Notes under the pieces: generated by a model | Told to the model about the DNA's origin: nothing | The model's input: the letters and a program-made list of their open reading frames with translations, nothing else | Database searches by the model: none | DNA from: Lomentospora prolificans | Lineage: Eukaryota; Ascomycota; Sordariomycetes; Microascales; Microascaceae | NCBI GenBank assembly: GCA_029532625.1 | Contig: JARFXM010000006.1 | Location: 310,001 to 374,000, forward strand | Length of the DNA stretch: 64,000 nucleotides | Direction of reading: 5' to 3' | Program-made: the position numbers and the translations under genes | In this document: positions 1-11,854 of the stretch, in pieces | Layout: every line of letters begins with the position of its first letter | Numbering within the stretch: the first letter of the stretch is position 1

Positions 1-3000
1 ACGGCCTCGGATACCTTGCTCGGGTCGGTGGACTCGGGGACAGCGGTCGAGATAACCTGGTCGACGACGGAGCGACGGTGAATGTTATTCTCGCTGAGGA
101 CAAACATCCAGAGCTCACGATCGGCTCGGTCAAGGAGGTAGCGGGCCTGGGCACGATACATGTTGTTCTCATTGGTAACATTGACGAGTTCGAGATCATT
201 TTGGCCCTTGGAGTACGCAATATAGGCCAGGTTAGGGTCACGCTTTTCGCAATATTTACCGACAACAAGCGAGTCGTACTGGTCGTTCTCCTTGAGGAAC
301 TTTTCAGGGTTGTTGTTGGAGTCAATGTAAATCTTGGCGAGCGCATTGTACACGGCCTGCTGCTGGTTCCCGGCTGCAAGGGTGGCCTCGAGGAAGGGTA
401 GAAGGATTTTGAGACGGTTGCGAGTCTCAACCTCAGAGACGAGTTCGTCAATGGGTACTGAAGCAGGGTTAACGGTGGCAAGGAGCTTCTTGATGATGTC
501 CTCTTCGCAGTCAACATCGAGGAGGCCCCCAATGACGGCGGGGGTTCGAGCGGGGTTAACGCGCTGGACATACGACTCAATGGCGTGGAACTGCTTGTTC
601 TGGTACAAAAAGAGAACGAGGTCGTGAACGAAGTTGAAGCGGTCGCAGACGATGATGAGTGGTAGCTGCTCGGGGAGCTTAGCCTCCTTAAGGAAGTTTT
701 TGACTTTTTCGGGGTTGTAGTGATTGCTGTCGCGGCAGATACGCTCAACTTCGTTGAACTGGCCTAGCTTAGTAGCGGCTTCGATATATTTGAAGTGGAC
801 GTCTGCGTCCTCGGAGAGGTTGACAACGCTTCCCAAGTAGTAGAAGAGGCCCTCGGCGGTCTTGTATTTTTCGAACAGGTCGATCAGGCGGACGGGTCCG
901 AGGAGATCCGAGTACTTCGTGGCGATCTGGACAACGGCCTGAAGGTTCTGGCGGATATTATGCTTCATCATGGCGTCGAGACAGTCGAGCGACTGCTCTA
1001 CCGAGAGGCGACCGAAGAAGCCGACGAGCCAGTCGAGACTGAAGTTAGGAAGCCCAGCAATGTTGATAATGACTCGCTTGACGGCGGCAGGGTCCTCATA
1101 TAGCTCCAGGGCCTTCTGAGCAAGACCAGCCTGCTCGCACAGGGTGGCAATGCGGGTCTTGTCGAAGTGCGAAAACATGTCGTTGCCAAGAATAGCGTCA
1201 GCTACCTGAGGCGCGTTCAACAGATTCATCTCAAGTAGGCGGGTCTGCAAGTGGCCCTGTTCCGGTTTGTTCTCCTTGAGAGCATCAAGGAGGAATGCAG
1301 TGGCCTGCTGTACCATGCCCTGACTTTGGAAAATATCGACGACGCGCTCGATGTCAACCAGGGAGCCGCCCTCGTGGTTGGCGAGGGAGGTGGCGAACTC
1401 GGCACCCTTCTCCGGGTTCACGCGAACAATGTGCTGTAGAAGCTGCACAAAATCAGGCTGGTAGCCAGTCTGGGCCGAGTAGGGGAGGATCTTCTCGAAT
1501 TGGCCCGTTTCGGCGAAACCGGCAACGACTTTCTGGGGCACGTTTGCCTTGAGGTAAATAGCAAGGGCCATGTTGATGTCATGGGGGCGGACGAGATCAC
1601 CCAGCTGCTCGGAGCAGTCCAACTTATCTTCCTTAAGCCACTTCTCCAATAGGTTCTTGCGATTTTGCGCAAGCACGGGTTGGGCGAGCTCCAAGGTCTC
1701 GTGCTTGTTAAGCCCGCCCTTGTCGAGGAGGAGGCCAAAGTATTGCAGAATAAACGTCATCTGGCCAGGTTGGGCCGGAAGCCGCTTAAATTTCTCGATG
1801 GTCTGCGGTGTTCGGAGGAAACCACGAGGAGAGTTGGCGGCAATTTTAGCCGCCTCCATGTATTGGCCAGCATTGAAGAGCTGCTCGAACTGACGGCCGT
1901 ACAAGTCGTCAGCGCCGGGGAGGCCACCACGAGACGCGAGCTTGACGGCCATCTCCGAGTTGGCTGGGTTCTGCAGGAGGTAGGGAATCATATTGTTCTC
2001 ATCAATCGTCACGAACAGGACCTGACCCTTGCGGTTGATACCCACAATACCTGTGCTGGAGCTGTCCGGGCAGGTGGTGAAGATGGTCTCGCTCGAGATG
2101 CGGTTCATGAAGATACAGGTGCCGGTCTCGAGATCGTAGAGATGGATGAAGCCGTACTTGGTGACCAAGTAGATGACGCCGTATTTTTGCGAAATTTGCA
2201 ATGCGACGGGGAAGTCGTTGGTCGCCTCGGCAGGGAAATAAACGTCTACGGCCTTCTTCTGGAAGACGGGGTTGCCCTCGGGATGGTCGACTTCGACGAT
2301 GTGCAGTTTGGCGGCGCCTGTCTCGGTACGCACAGCGAACGCGAAGACCTTGGTGTCCTGGGCAGCACCTTCCAGCCTCAGGGTGCCAAAGGAAGCTGCA
2401 TGACCTTCGATGGCCTGACTGATGCCCCGGTCCTTGGAGTAGAGTTGCATGTCTCCACGAACGCGGCCTTGCTTCTGGGAGATACCGACGGTGACTGTCC
2501 ACTTGCCATCGGCGCTAGAGCGATAATTGATGATTTGGCAACCCTAGTCTCGTTAGCTCAGGACGAATCAAGTGCGTAGTGTGCCGTGGAACTTACCGTC
2601 AAACAAGCGTGACGCGCAAAGATCTTCACGGGAGCGGCCTGAGTGGCGTCTGTGATGTCCCAGTGGTATACGTTGGCGTCGGTAACAAGGCCGAGCGTTT
2701 TTTCGTCGATCCACTTCCAATACTCGACATCCTCATTCATAGTAGTGGCCTTAAGCTTCGCCTTCGCCCCAAGATCAAAGACCTGCAGGGTCCTAGACTG
2801 GGCCTTCAGGGCGATGATCTGCTTATTCCAGTGCATAATGGCACTATCTGCCTTTATGGGGCGTCTCGTGACATTATTGCCGTTCTTCAGGTCGATGATA
2901 ACTACCTCGGGCTGAGCGCCTTTCTTTTCTTGAACGCATACGAAGGAATCTGATTCGAGTGTCTAGGAGGAGTTAGCTCCGATAAGCTCTAAACGGCATG

Positions 3001-3211
3001 GCATATTCTAGGGATAACGCAGATAGAAGCAGAAGGAAACAACTGAACGGGGGCAGGCGATGCAGGGCGGCCCACCAGGACCTCGCGAGGGAGCTCGTCG
3101 GTTTAAATGGGAATGACGTACACAAGAGTTGAAGCCGATCGACGCCGCGTCGATACCGACGCTTGTGAGCTGTACCAGCTCTGTGAAGCTGATGGGGAGA
3201 GACTGCGCCAT
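1..3211 (-). CDS. CHC1: Clathrin heavy chain (3' part beyond window)
   Basis: Clathrin heavy chain is the structural leg of the coat triskelion on Golgi, endosome and plasma-membrane vesicles. Proposed exons, minus strand: 3211-3122, 2962-2597, 2543-1, continuing past base 1. The joined protein starts MAQSLPISFTELVQL and has the family's N-terminal beta-propeller: NVTRRPIKADSAIM, then ALKAQSRTLQVFDL, EYWKWIDEKTLGLVT and TGCQIINYR across the second intron. After it come helical repeats such as GLLDKGGLNKHETLE and NYNPEK-type segments. About 1000 of the usual ~1680 residues are inside the window. Introns are 159 and 53 bases (donors GTACGT and GTAAGT, acceptors TAG). Codons favour C in third position, as expected for high expression. 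The start is the first ATG of a well-conserved N-terminus. Several long antisense frames over this gene are shadows. Confidence 0.97.
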
Positions 3212-5827
3212 GATGAAGCAAGGCTAGTACTCTCAATTGACGTTGGGGAAGTGTCGATGTGCGCGAATCACGATGACGCTGATGGGGTAATCTATCAGGG
3301 GAAGATGGTGGAGATTGTCGGAGAGCTCGGTAGCAGGAAGAGGAGATATCGATCAAGTCTCTCAGGTCAAGCCTATGCTGTCGTGGCCGCCGTTGCAATT
3401 CCGTACGAGCTGGAAAGAGAGGACGAAAGCTGGTGAAACCGCCTGGGTCCCATGCGGCAAAACAAGGAAGGACAGGCAACCAGCTGGGTATCGTAAGGGA
3501 GTAAAAGGGGGTGCGAGGGAATGGTAGAAATGAAGAGAAATTAGAGGGCGCAGAAGATTAGTTGAGTCAGCTCAGAATAGCTGCAATGAGAGGCAAGGTC
3601 TTCTCGATCGTGGAGAGGCGCGGATGGGGAGAGTGGGAAAGGGTTGATGGAGAGTTTGGGGGGAAGATTGAGGATTACGAGGTTTGTTACTTTTTTGGTT
3701 TACCTGTTCAACTCGCGAACCTACCTGAACCTGGGAAGCCAGGGGAAACACTGGAAGGAGCCATGGCAACAGTACCTAGGACAAAGTACACAGTTGCATC
3801 AGAACTGCATATGTGTGGTAGGGGGTACCCACACTATGCCCTAGAGAAAGTACACCTGGTCCCATCTGTACTGCGCCGAACTGGTTACTCGGTTGAGGTA
3901 CAGAAAACAGGCCCAGCTCAGGTACGGTACGTACCTCTTCGCTCTGAGCTTCCAGGCGCCAGGCACCTTTCCTGATGATATGGATGGCCACGACCGTTCT
4001 CATGGATTAGACATGCCTTTGATTGGCTATGAAGCGGTTGCCCGTGTCCCGAGGTTTAGCCCAACCACGTGAGCCCCTTCAAGGTCAACCTTGCAGCTTG
4101 CAGAGACTGGATGGTGCGCTTAAAGGAATGGGTGGAATTAATATGTTGTCATAAGAGCGAGATGCGCAAGGAGCTGCCGAAGTTGCAACTCTACCACCTA
4201 CTAGAGAAGAGAAACTGTCTTCATCGTGTGATTTCTTATAGAAGCAGTTTAAGCATAGAGGCACCCCTTAATATTTGGTAGCCACCATCCCCGCCAAGGT
4301 AAACCTTGTTATACACATTCCGGAGACGACTGGGAGCACTGTAATGAGGATGCCCGCGGCTCCGTAAAACAAAAACTCTTCATGACCGTCTTAGCCGGAT
4401 ACCGTGGGCCGAACGGCTGCCTAAGCATTGCGCAATGTTACGCTGAAGTGTACCAGCGCCGCAAGGCGTGAAGGGTCCGGTAGACCATCCCTGAATTATA
4501 TGTTTTGTCCGGATTCATTTACAGAGCGCCTACAAGTAGACCAGGTATGGATTGCTAACAGCGCATATAAATCTAATGGAATTAACCCTGAACTGCGCTT
4601 TTCTAGAGTTTACTGAGCTTTTCCGTATTTTTCTACAAATCATAGTATTTAGATCGAAGAATGTGCCGTCTTGTAATTCGACATAGCTCATGCACCTCTA
4701 ACTCCAATAATGGGTGTATCTGCGCAGACTTTGAGGATGATCTTGACATTCGGACGTTTCCATAGCTCATGTCTGCCCACTATTCTTGTTGTTAACTCCA
4801 TTCTTTGCTTCTAACTCTAGATGCCGGTACAATGTTGGATATGGCGAAGTCCACTCGAGAAACCACGCAATATTGGCTTGCTGATGGGCCTGGCCATATT
4901 GAAGGTCTGTGGGCCGGTCCATCATGAGCAACGGATCCTTCCAAGAGGCCGGGAAAAAAAATGGTGTAGAACGAAAGCTACAGAGGAGGGAAAGCATTCG
5001 TTTGCTATACGTTACAAACGCCGCTGGTTTTTACGTCCAACGGGCTATTTTTCAACGGCTAACCAGGTAAATAGCTGCGGTCCCGGACTTCACATCCCCA
5101 TCCATGGATCCATTAGGGATCTTAACCAAATCTAAGTAGACAGAACTATTAGGAGCGATTCTAGAATAACAAGGGAAGACGCGACGATATGGGTCAACCA
5201 TAGTACATTTCAAATGTTCAAGTTAAATGCATATCTCCCAAATGTCTGAATAGGCCATGCCAGAGTATGCATTGCCTACCTCACTCTGTTCCACTCCGAT
5301 TTACTCGATCGACTGGACTATTCGTGACTTTAAAGCTATGGGGCGTCATATTTTCCTGCTCTAGAGTGAATGTAGACTATATAGTTGATGTTACCTATTC
5401 TAAGCACATGTAGCTCGACGCCGGCCGATTCCCCTTGTTTTGGGAATAGGTGTCCATTAATTCTAGCTGACACTACAAATACGGCTTCCCAAGACATCAT
5501 GGTCACTTCAAACGCAAAGGATCAAAGAATCCAAGGTCTTTGTTAAAGTAGGACTTTGATAGAGCCCACGTTCGCAAGGCTAATCCCACATGCGGATGCC
5601 GAACCCCGCGTATTGAGAAGAAGAAATTCTAGCCGGGCCCAGACGGACCGAGTTAAGTGGACGTAGAAAGCCTAATTCTATAGAGAAGCCATTGCCTTGA
5701 ACTTTGTTCATACTAAACAGCAGTAGACATGCCAAAAACGCCGTCATAAAGAACATGAGCATCCTCTTCTTAAGCTCTCCCCATTCTTCGTAATCACGCC
5801 CCCGCCGTAATCCTACACTCACTTTGC
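3212..5827. other. Intergenic, clathrin 5' side
   Basis: No conserved coding sequence seen. The first ~300 bases upstream of the clathrin ATG are pyrimidine-rich on the minus strand, as in fungal leaders and promoters. 4070-5560 is more AT-rich and has stops in all frames. The open frame 3562-3975 (+) lies within the clathrin upstream region and resembles no family I know. Confidence 0.5.
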
Positions 5828-8242
5828 CTAAACCCAGCTGCTAGCATTTGCCCTTACGTGTGCGAAATGGTCATCGAACCCGGAGAGCGTCTTATACCCG
5901 ATCCTTGCTGCTTCGGCATACTCCTCCGCAAGTCCCTCTTCACCCAGAGCGGCATACGCGTCTGACGCAAATTTGAGCGCCTTGACGACCTCAAACGTGG
6001 TAATGCCTCTCTTACCACCCCTGTACGACTTGACTTCCTCTCCACCTTCCTCACTCGAAACGACGGGAATGTGGCCAAATGCGCGCAGGGCCTGGTGTGC
6101 CCACCGCACTGTCTTCTTGTGATTCTTGCGCGTGTAGTACGCTTGCATGAGCCACATGCTAGGCCATACGAGGGGCAACTTTGGGATGCCGGCGTAAATG
6201 TCCTCCTCGAACTGAGACTCGAGCTGGCGTGCAAGCTTCTCGATCGGACGGATTGCCGCATCGGGCTGGAATTGTGTAGGCTTCTTCTTGCGGAGAATTA
6301 CCTCGAGCTCTCCCAGTGTCTTGATGCGCTTCTCCTGGTTCTCGGCGGCGGACTTGTCTTCGGTGGAGCACAGCTCGCATTCGCAGTTGAAGCCCCAGTT
6401 GCGGAACTGCTGCTTGCGGAGCGAAGAGATGGCGCGGGGTGCTACGTAAATGTGGGTGATCTCGGTGCCGGCGGGTATATCCATGGTGGCTGTGGAAATG
6501 AGAAAGTCGCCGATAAATGAGCGGTTCGTGTTGGGGACGCATGAGTGGTTGGCATAGGCCGCAGTGACCCAAAGACCTCTGCACATGCCATCACGACGGG
6601 CGGACCAACGACGCTGCCACATGGCGTCGCTGATACGTGGTCCACTGAAGCAGTTCTTGCGACGGATCGACTCGAGGAGGAATACGTCGACGACAGGCAC
6701 GCCGTCAACAACCTCGCTCTCGTGGTCGCTACGCTTGTACGAACCACTGTGGAGATCTAGCACCTTGGCGTGAAGTGAGGGGTTGTCGTGGCATGTCCGC
6801 ACGAGGTTGGCGAAGAGAGCAGCCGAGTTATGGTCGAGGTTAAACTCGTTAGGCACGCACACTGCCTTCTCACAAAAGACCATCTCACCGGCCTTGATAT
6901 CCTTGGTCGCAAAAAGGCCTCGGCCGTGTACGGGAGATTCGCCGATGCGAATGTTGCCGAAAAAGGAAGCGTGGTCGAGGTGGATATTCTTCATGGTGAT
7001 GGACCGGGCCATGCTCTGGAAGTCGAAGTTACCTTCGGTCTCCTCCTTGATTCTCTCTAGGCAGTTTTCGAGTTCCTGCTGCACTGCGGGGTTATCGGAC
7101 TTGGTTTTGAGCGCGAGTTCATAAAACTCTTTACAGCGCGCAAAGTCTCGAAGAGCATAGGCGGCGCGACCAGCGGTGAAGTAGAGCTTCCAGTCCGATT
7201 CCTTGCCTGTCATAGCTTCCTTCGCGTCGGAGATAGCGCTGTCGTAGTGCTTCATGATGAGATTCGCTCCGGCGCGTTTGGCGTAGAGATCAGTGCGGAA
7301 GGCGGCATCGCCCGTGTCGTCTGTTTCAATAGCTCTTGAGTAGCTACGAGCAAGGTTAGCTACTACCCGCTAGAACAGGGCCAAAAAAAAAAAAGCACTT
7401 ACCAAAGAACGGAGATGGGGTAGCTCTTTGTCAAAAAGGCCTTGTCACCAGCTGACTTCCAATCGGCAGCGGTATCGGTCTCACCTTCGCCGAGCTGGAA
7501 CTTCTCGGGGATAATGGCGTCGTCGAATTTGAGGTAGATGATATCGGAAGGATGGTCAACACAGATCATGTAGTCGTCCTGCCCATTGAACTTGTAATAC
7601 GGCTCCTTGACGGCGATGACGGAGCCTTCGGGGATGATGGATAATATGGAGCGTTCGCTCTGGTTGTAGATGCCCATCTTATCGGCGTCACCGTGCTCGT
7701 CCTCCACGATGACGACGGTGCCCGCACCCTGATAAGGCGGGGTGATGGTTCTGAGGATGAGGATCTTTCCTTCATGATGTGTCTCTACGAGTAGCTCATT
7801 TAATCGCATCTATGGATTGCGCGTTAGCACTCTGTGATGGTGGACATCGTGGTTACTGGTCTCCGCGTCTCATGCATATGCTCCACATACGACGAGTGAG
7901 CGCTGGAAACGGAGGGCGAAGTAAGAACTTGCGGGATGGCCTCACCTTTTCGAGCTCGGCCATGGGCTTGTATGATGCTGGGTACGCGAGGGCCAAAATG
8001 GGTTTTTTGACCAGATTGGTGGCCTTTGGCTTGCCCAGTTGTTTTTGAACATGGCTGTTGTGTGTCTCGACGAGGAGGTCGCGTGGGGCCTTGCGGGGTG
8101 GAAGCTTGCCGCTCAGGCTCTGTGCCTTCTTGAGGAACTCAATGGGCACATTGGGATCGATATCGAGAAGGAGGTCCTCGGAAGATACTTGTAGACGCAA
8201 GTCGTCATCGCGAGGAGTTCCATTGGGCTGGTCGTTGGCCAT
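5828..8242 (-). CDS. TPR and SET domain protein (putative protein-lysine methyltransferase)
   Basis: Exons 8242-7946, 7809-7403, 7343-5828 give 739 residues. Splices: GTGAGG..ATAG joins ..MAELEK to MRLNELLVE; GTAAGT..GTAG joins ..SYPISVL to CYSRAIETDD. The N-terminal ~200 residues form a beta-rich region (DLLVETH, AGTVVIVEDEHGD). A TPR array follows (AGDKAFLTKSYPISVLCYSRAI, then KLYFTAGRAAYALRDFARC). The SET domain spans about residues 365-560: GRGLFATKDIKAGE near its start, the NHSC motif in YANHSCVPNTN (about residues 500-503) for cofactor and substrate binding, and a post-SET CECELC cysteine cluster. This order matches the fungal TPR-SET/SMYD-like group, which methylate lysines using S-adenosylmethionine; no substrate can be inferred. 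The C-terminal ~150 residues are helical, as in SMYD proteins. It is divergent from the next gene across about 2.2 kb. Confidence 0.9.
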
Positions 8243-10456
8243 GGCGGTGGGCGGTGGCGGAGGGACGAAAGCAGAGCACGCACAGAGAAGTTGAGCACGA
8301 CAGAAGCTCCCGCAAAAAGGAAACGTATAAATACACGAAGAAGCAAAATAAATCGGACAGGAAGAGTGTCAAGGCAGAATCTTGAAATAAAAGCAAGTGC
8401 AGCAAGTATTTAAGAAACCCAATTGGGGTGGATAAATCACAACCGGAAGATCGGGAGGAGAGGGCGCCTTGGGGACAGCTTGGAGCTTTTGGAGCTTTGG
8501 TGGTCCCTTATGCTTATTTAAATGGGACTTCCTTTTCTGGGGTAGATTGGCCGATCGTGAGAGGTGGCATTTTGACCCTGGTGAGGCCCCGTGCCGGATA
8601 TATTAAAGCCCGTTGTGCTAACGGAGACGGGCGACGGTAGGTGTAAAGGATGTGGGGATAGCAGATGAAATGGGGCCGAATGCGCATGGACAGGGCCCCT
8701 TGGATCGTCAATGGCTCACAGGGCAGTTATGCAACCAGATAGAGAAGCCAAGAGACAACATCAGACGAGGATTTCAAGGGGCAAACCATTTGTCCTTTTC
8801 GGGGATGTCCTCGTGCTGCGTGCGAGGCACCATGCAGCCGCCAACGACCGTACGAGCGGGAGCCGGCCACAGTACGTTCAAGGTGGGAGCGTAAACGATT
8901 TGATAAACTGCCACGTGAACCATGAGTGTTCGTAACGGTGGACATCATGAAGCTCATAGGGGTTCCCAGATGCGAAATCTACTCAAGTCACAAGAAGATG
9001 ATCTCCGCTGAAATAAAGGGTGGAAAGCAAAGCATTTTTGACCATACGGTTGGTCTATCCGGGCAGGACACCAACTCTTGCTCTAACCGTAGATCCAGCC
9101 AGTACAGTTGATGGAAATGGAAGCACGCCGGCGCAGTGCGCCCGTTTGGCAACATCGCAGCTCGTCCTTGACTGAAAGGTAAGGCAAACCATACGCCTCC
9201 CCTCGCTTCGCTAGTCGGCTCAAAATGGGAATACATGTCACTTAAATTATGTACGTTCAATCATTGCGATCCTTCCCACCAGCCAGAGACGGGGAAGCAC
9301 CGCACCCAAGATTGTGCGTTGGGGTTTTCTCTCCTTTTCCATTCTCAGAATCAATGGTCGTGGATACTGTCGAACTGAAGTTCGCGCACCTCGCACCGAT
9401 GAGGCAGAGAATACCGAAAGTTGGTTTTGCGTTGTAAATTTTGGATGAGAAAAAGAAGAAGAGAAGAAAAAATTTCTTCATCTTGGGAGGAAGGAAATAA
9501 GAGTCGTATGTGGAGGCAGGTGCTCCGTCGTGTGAAAGTCACGTGCAAACCAGCAAGCGCCTGCCAGCTGGCTTCGCCTCTAAGGGGATAATGGAATTGG
9601 AGACACCATAATGTTCATTTCACTTTCATGCATCGGACGGAGTGACCTGACAAACAGCGCTTCAGCACGCACCCAGTCGCCCCCTTCACACCGGGTACGT
9701 CCTGTTGGGCAGCGGCAGTAAGCTTTCCCTCTGTGTCAATCTGGGCATTCGCCTACCACTAGGTCCAAATTCGTAACATTTTAAACCTGGGGGCGACTTG
9801 GCCTGACAGTGACGCTTCATTTGGCTTCTACCAATTTGGGATCGAATGCAAGTAATTAGCGCAAGCCCACGACCAGTTCATTCATCCACGGGCCATGCCC
9901 CAGGAAAGATAATACATTCTACCAGACAACTCCCCCGAAACCTTGGCTTCCGGGCCGAAAGCGTTCCTCCTCAGCTGCGATCCATACAGTTATCAAACCC
10001 ACCAGGTCTCACGACGTTCGTGGTTGTACGCATTTATATTACATGCTGTCCACGTATAGTTTCCCCTCTTCATGTGCTGCTCTCGGAAGGTGTCAATCTT
10101 GGTTGTAATCTCCCCGAGTTTCGTAGTGGGCTCTGAAGCGGCCCTCATTTCCGCAAAGCCCGCATTACATCGTTTTCTAGGCACATTTCCCGGGATACGG
10201 ACATGTATCTGACTATAACGGAGGTATTTTGGTCTTTTGTAACTCGGCTCGGCGTCTCCTTCCGTTAATATAAATCCTGCCAACACATTATTCTCCAAGG
10301 CGGTATTATTATTGTGCTCGCGATGCGGCTCTAGGATTTCCTGCCTGAGGCGACATTCCCCACATGCGGGAACTGCCGGTGACCATCATCAACCAGACCG
10401 AGCCATCCCACCTCGCCCAAGGCATTGACAACCCCATCGCATCAGGATATCTCGAC
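8243..10456. other. Intergenic, divergent promoter region
   Basis: About 2.2 kb between the divergent SET gene and the DUF1640 gene. The first ~40 bases upstream of the SET gene ATG are C/T-rich on its strand. I see no conserved ORF, tRNA or repeat in the rest. The short open frames at 8428-9260 lack recognisable content. Confidence 0.45.
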
Positions 10457-11245
10457 ATGGCTGCCTTAGCACCCCGAATAGCGGCCGTGCCGCGTTTGCA
10501 GGCACCCATAAACTCCTCGACGCTGCCATTTCGCACGCTCGCTCCGCGACCCGCCACCCCCCTACCTCTTGCGAGTCAATGGCTCGTCAGCTCCTTTCAC
10601 ACCACGATGCCAAGACCACAAAAAGGCCAGCATTTCGATACACTTATCTTTGTTCAGAGGCTTAAGGAGGAAGGCTTTACTGAGGAGCAAGCAGCTGCAC
10701 TCATGAAAATTCTTAACGATGTTATGGAGGAGAGGTAAGCCTAGTTGGCGTCGGTCTAGCCTTCGTAGCTCTTCACCCGGACTCTCAATCGTCAGACGTC
10801 GCTGATGGACAATAGCATGCAAACCCTCTCGCGCACAATGGTTTCCCGCGAAGATGCCGCCCGCGCAACCTATACACAAAAGGTCGACTTTGCCAAGCTC
10901 CGCTCCGAGCTTCTCTCCGCCGACTCCACTGAGAATAATACCACCCGTGCCACTTACGATCGCCTGAACAACGATCTCACCAAACTTAACTCCCGTCTTC
11001 GCGACGAGGTTAACCGCACCCTCGCTAGCGTGCGTCTAGACCTCAATCTCGAAAAGGGCCGTATCCGTGAGGAAGCTCTCGGACAGGAACTCAAGATGAA
11101 GGAGACCGAGGCGCGCGTTGACCAGGAGGTCGCCCTGCTCAGAGAGAAGCTCGAGCAGGTCAAATTCCAGTCACTACAGTGGCTTATTGGTGTATGCACT
11201 GGTTTCTCAGCGCTCATGTTGGGCGCGTGGCGGTTGTTCATGTAG
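10457..11245 (+). CDS. Mitochondrial DUF1640 (FMP32/MCUR1-like) coiled-coil protein
   Basis: Exons 10457-10734 and 10816-11245, 235 residues (yeast Fmp32 is about 207). The N-terminus MAALAPRIAAVPRLQAPINS is rich in Arg/Ala/Ser and lacks acidic residues, like a mitochondrial presequence. The DUF1640 core follows: FDTLIFVQRLKEEGFTEEQA, ALMKILNDVMEES-MQTLSRTMV, YTQKVDFAKLRSEL. Then comes a long coiled coil and a C-terminal membrane segment (LQWLIGVCTGFSALMLGAW). The family sits in the inner mitochondrial membrane; relatives are linked to cytochrome oxidase assembly or calcium-uniporter regulation. An in-frame ATG at 10364 would add 31 residues that look less like a targeting signal, so 10457 is preferred. 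The acceptor at 10815 is chosen because only it restores the conserved EES-MQTLSRTMV frame; see findings for the competing acceptor. Confidence 0.88.
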
Positions 11246-11854
11246 AGTCGAAATACTGGGCATGGCATAGGAGTTCTTGTTCGAGGACATAGACTTGGGT
11301 TTTTCTATTCCTTTTGTTATCACTTATGGACGTTACTTACATCTGGGAACATTACATAGATTCGCGGCAGCGCTATGGACAAGGTGTGGTTTAAGTTTTT
11401 TTTCCGTCGTTCTAATTGATTGACGATGCATTTTCCTTCGTCAACCCTGATTCTGAGGGCCAAGACATCAATTGATATCTTGTGACAGTCCTAACATTAA
11501 TCCACATGCTGCACCTGGCTCCACAATTGTCTCGCCAGTTGAGGCCATCTGACCACCGACCGTCGAAAAATGCAGCGGATTTCGGATTTCGGGTCTTACT
11601 AAAAGCCGACCACTGATCAGGAATTCAATCTCAATTCCGGTCTAAACCCCGATCTACATCCCCCTTCAACCGGTTTCCTTTACCAAAAGAATTCTCAGCT
11701 CTTTCCCTTTTTCCCCGTTGACTATTAAAACCGGACTGCTCAGCTCAATTCCGTGTCGTATGTCTGATAAAACGTAACTGCCTCCTTTGGAACGTGCGAA
11801 CTCCGGAGGTTTGCCAAGATTTCGCTGCTTAACCTCCCACCCTCGATCCCGACC
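11246..11854. other. Intergenic between DUF1640 and Zn2Cys6 genes
   Basis: About 600 bases of 3' region and promoter. A directly repeated GGATTTCGG occurs near 11576-11592. Nothing else is supported. Confidence 0.4.

Noticed and set aside
1665..2579. 304-residue plus-strand open frame
   Set aside because: It is the antisense of the clathrin heavy chain exon; the minus frame is clearly the conserved protein.
3562..3975. 137-residue plus-strand frame upstream of clathrin
   Set aside because: No family resemblance and it lies in a probable leader/promoter region.
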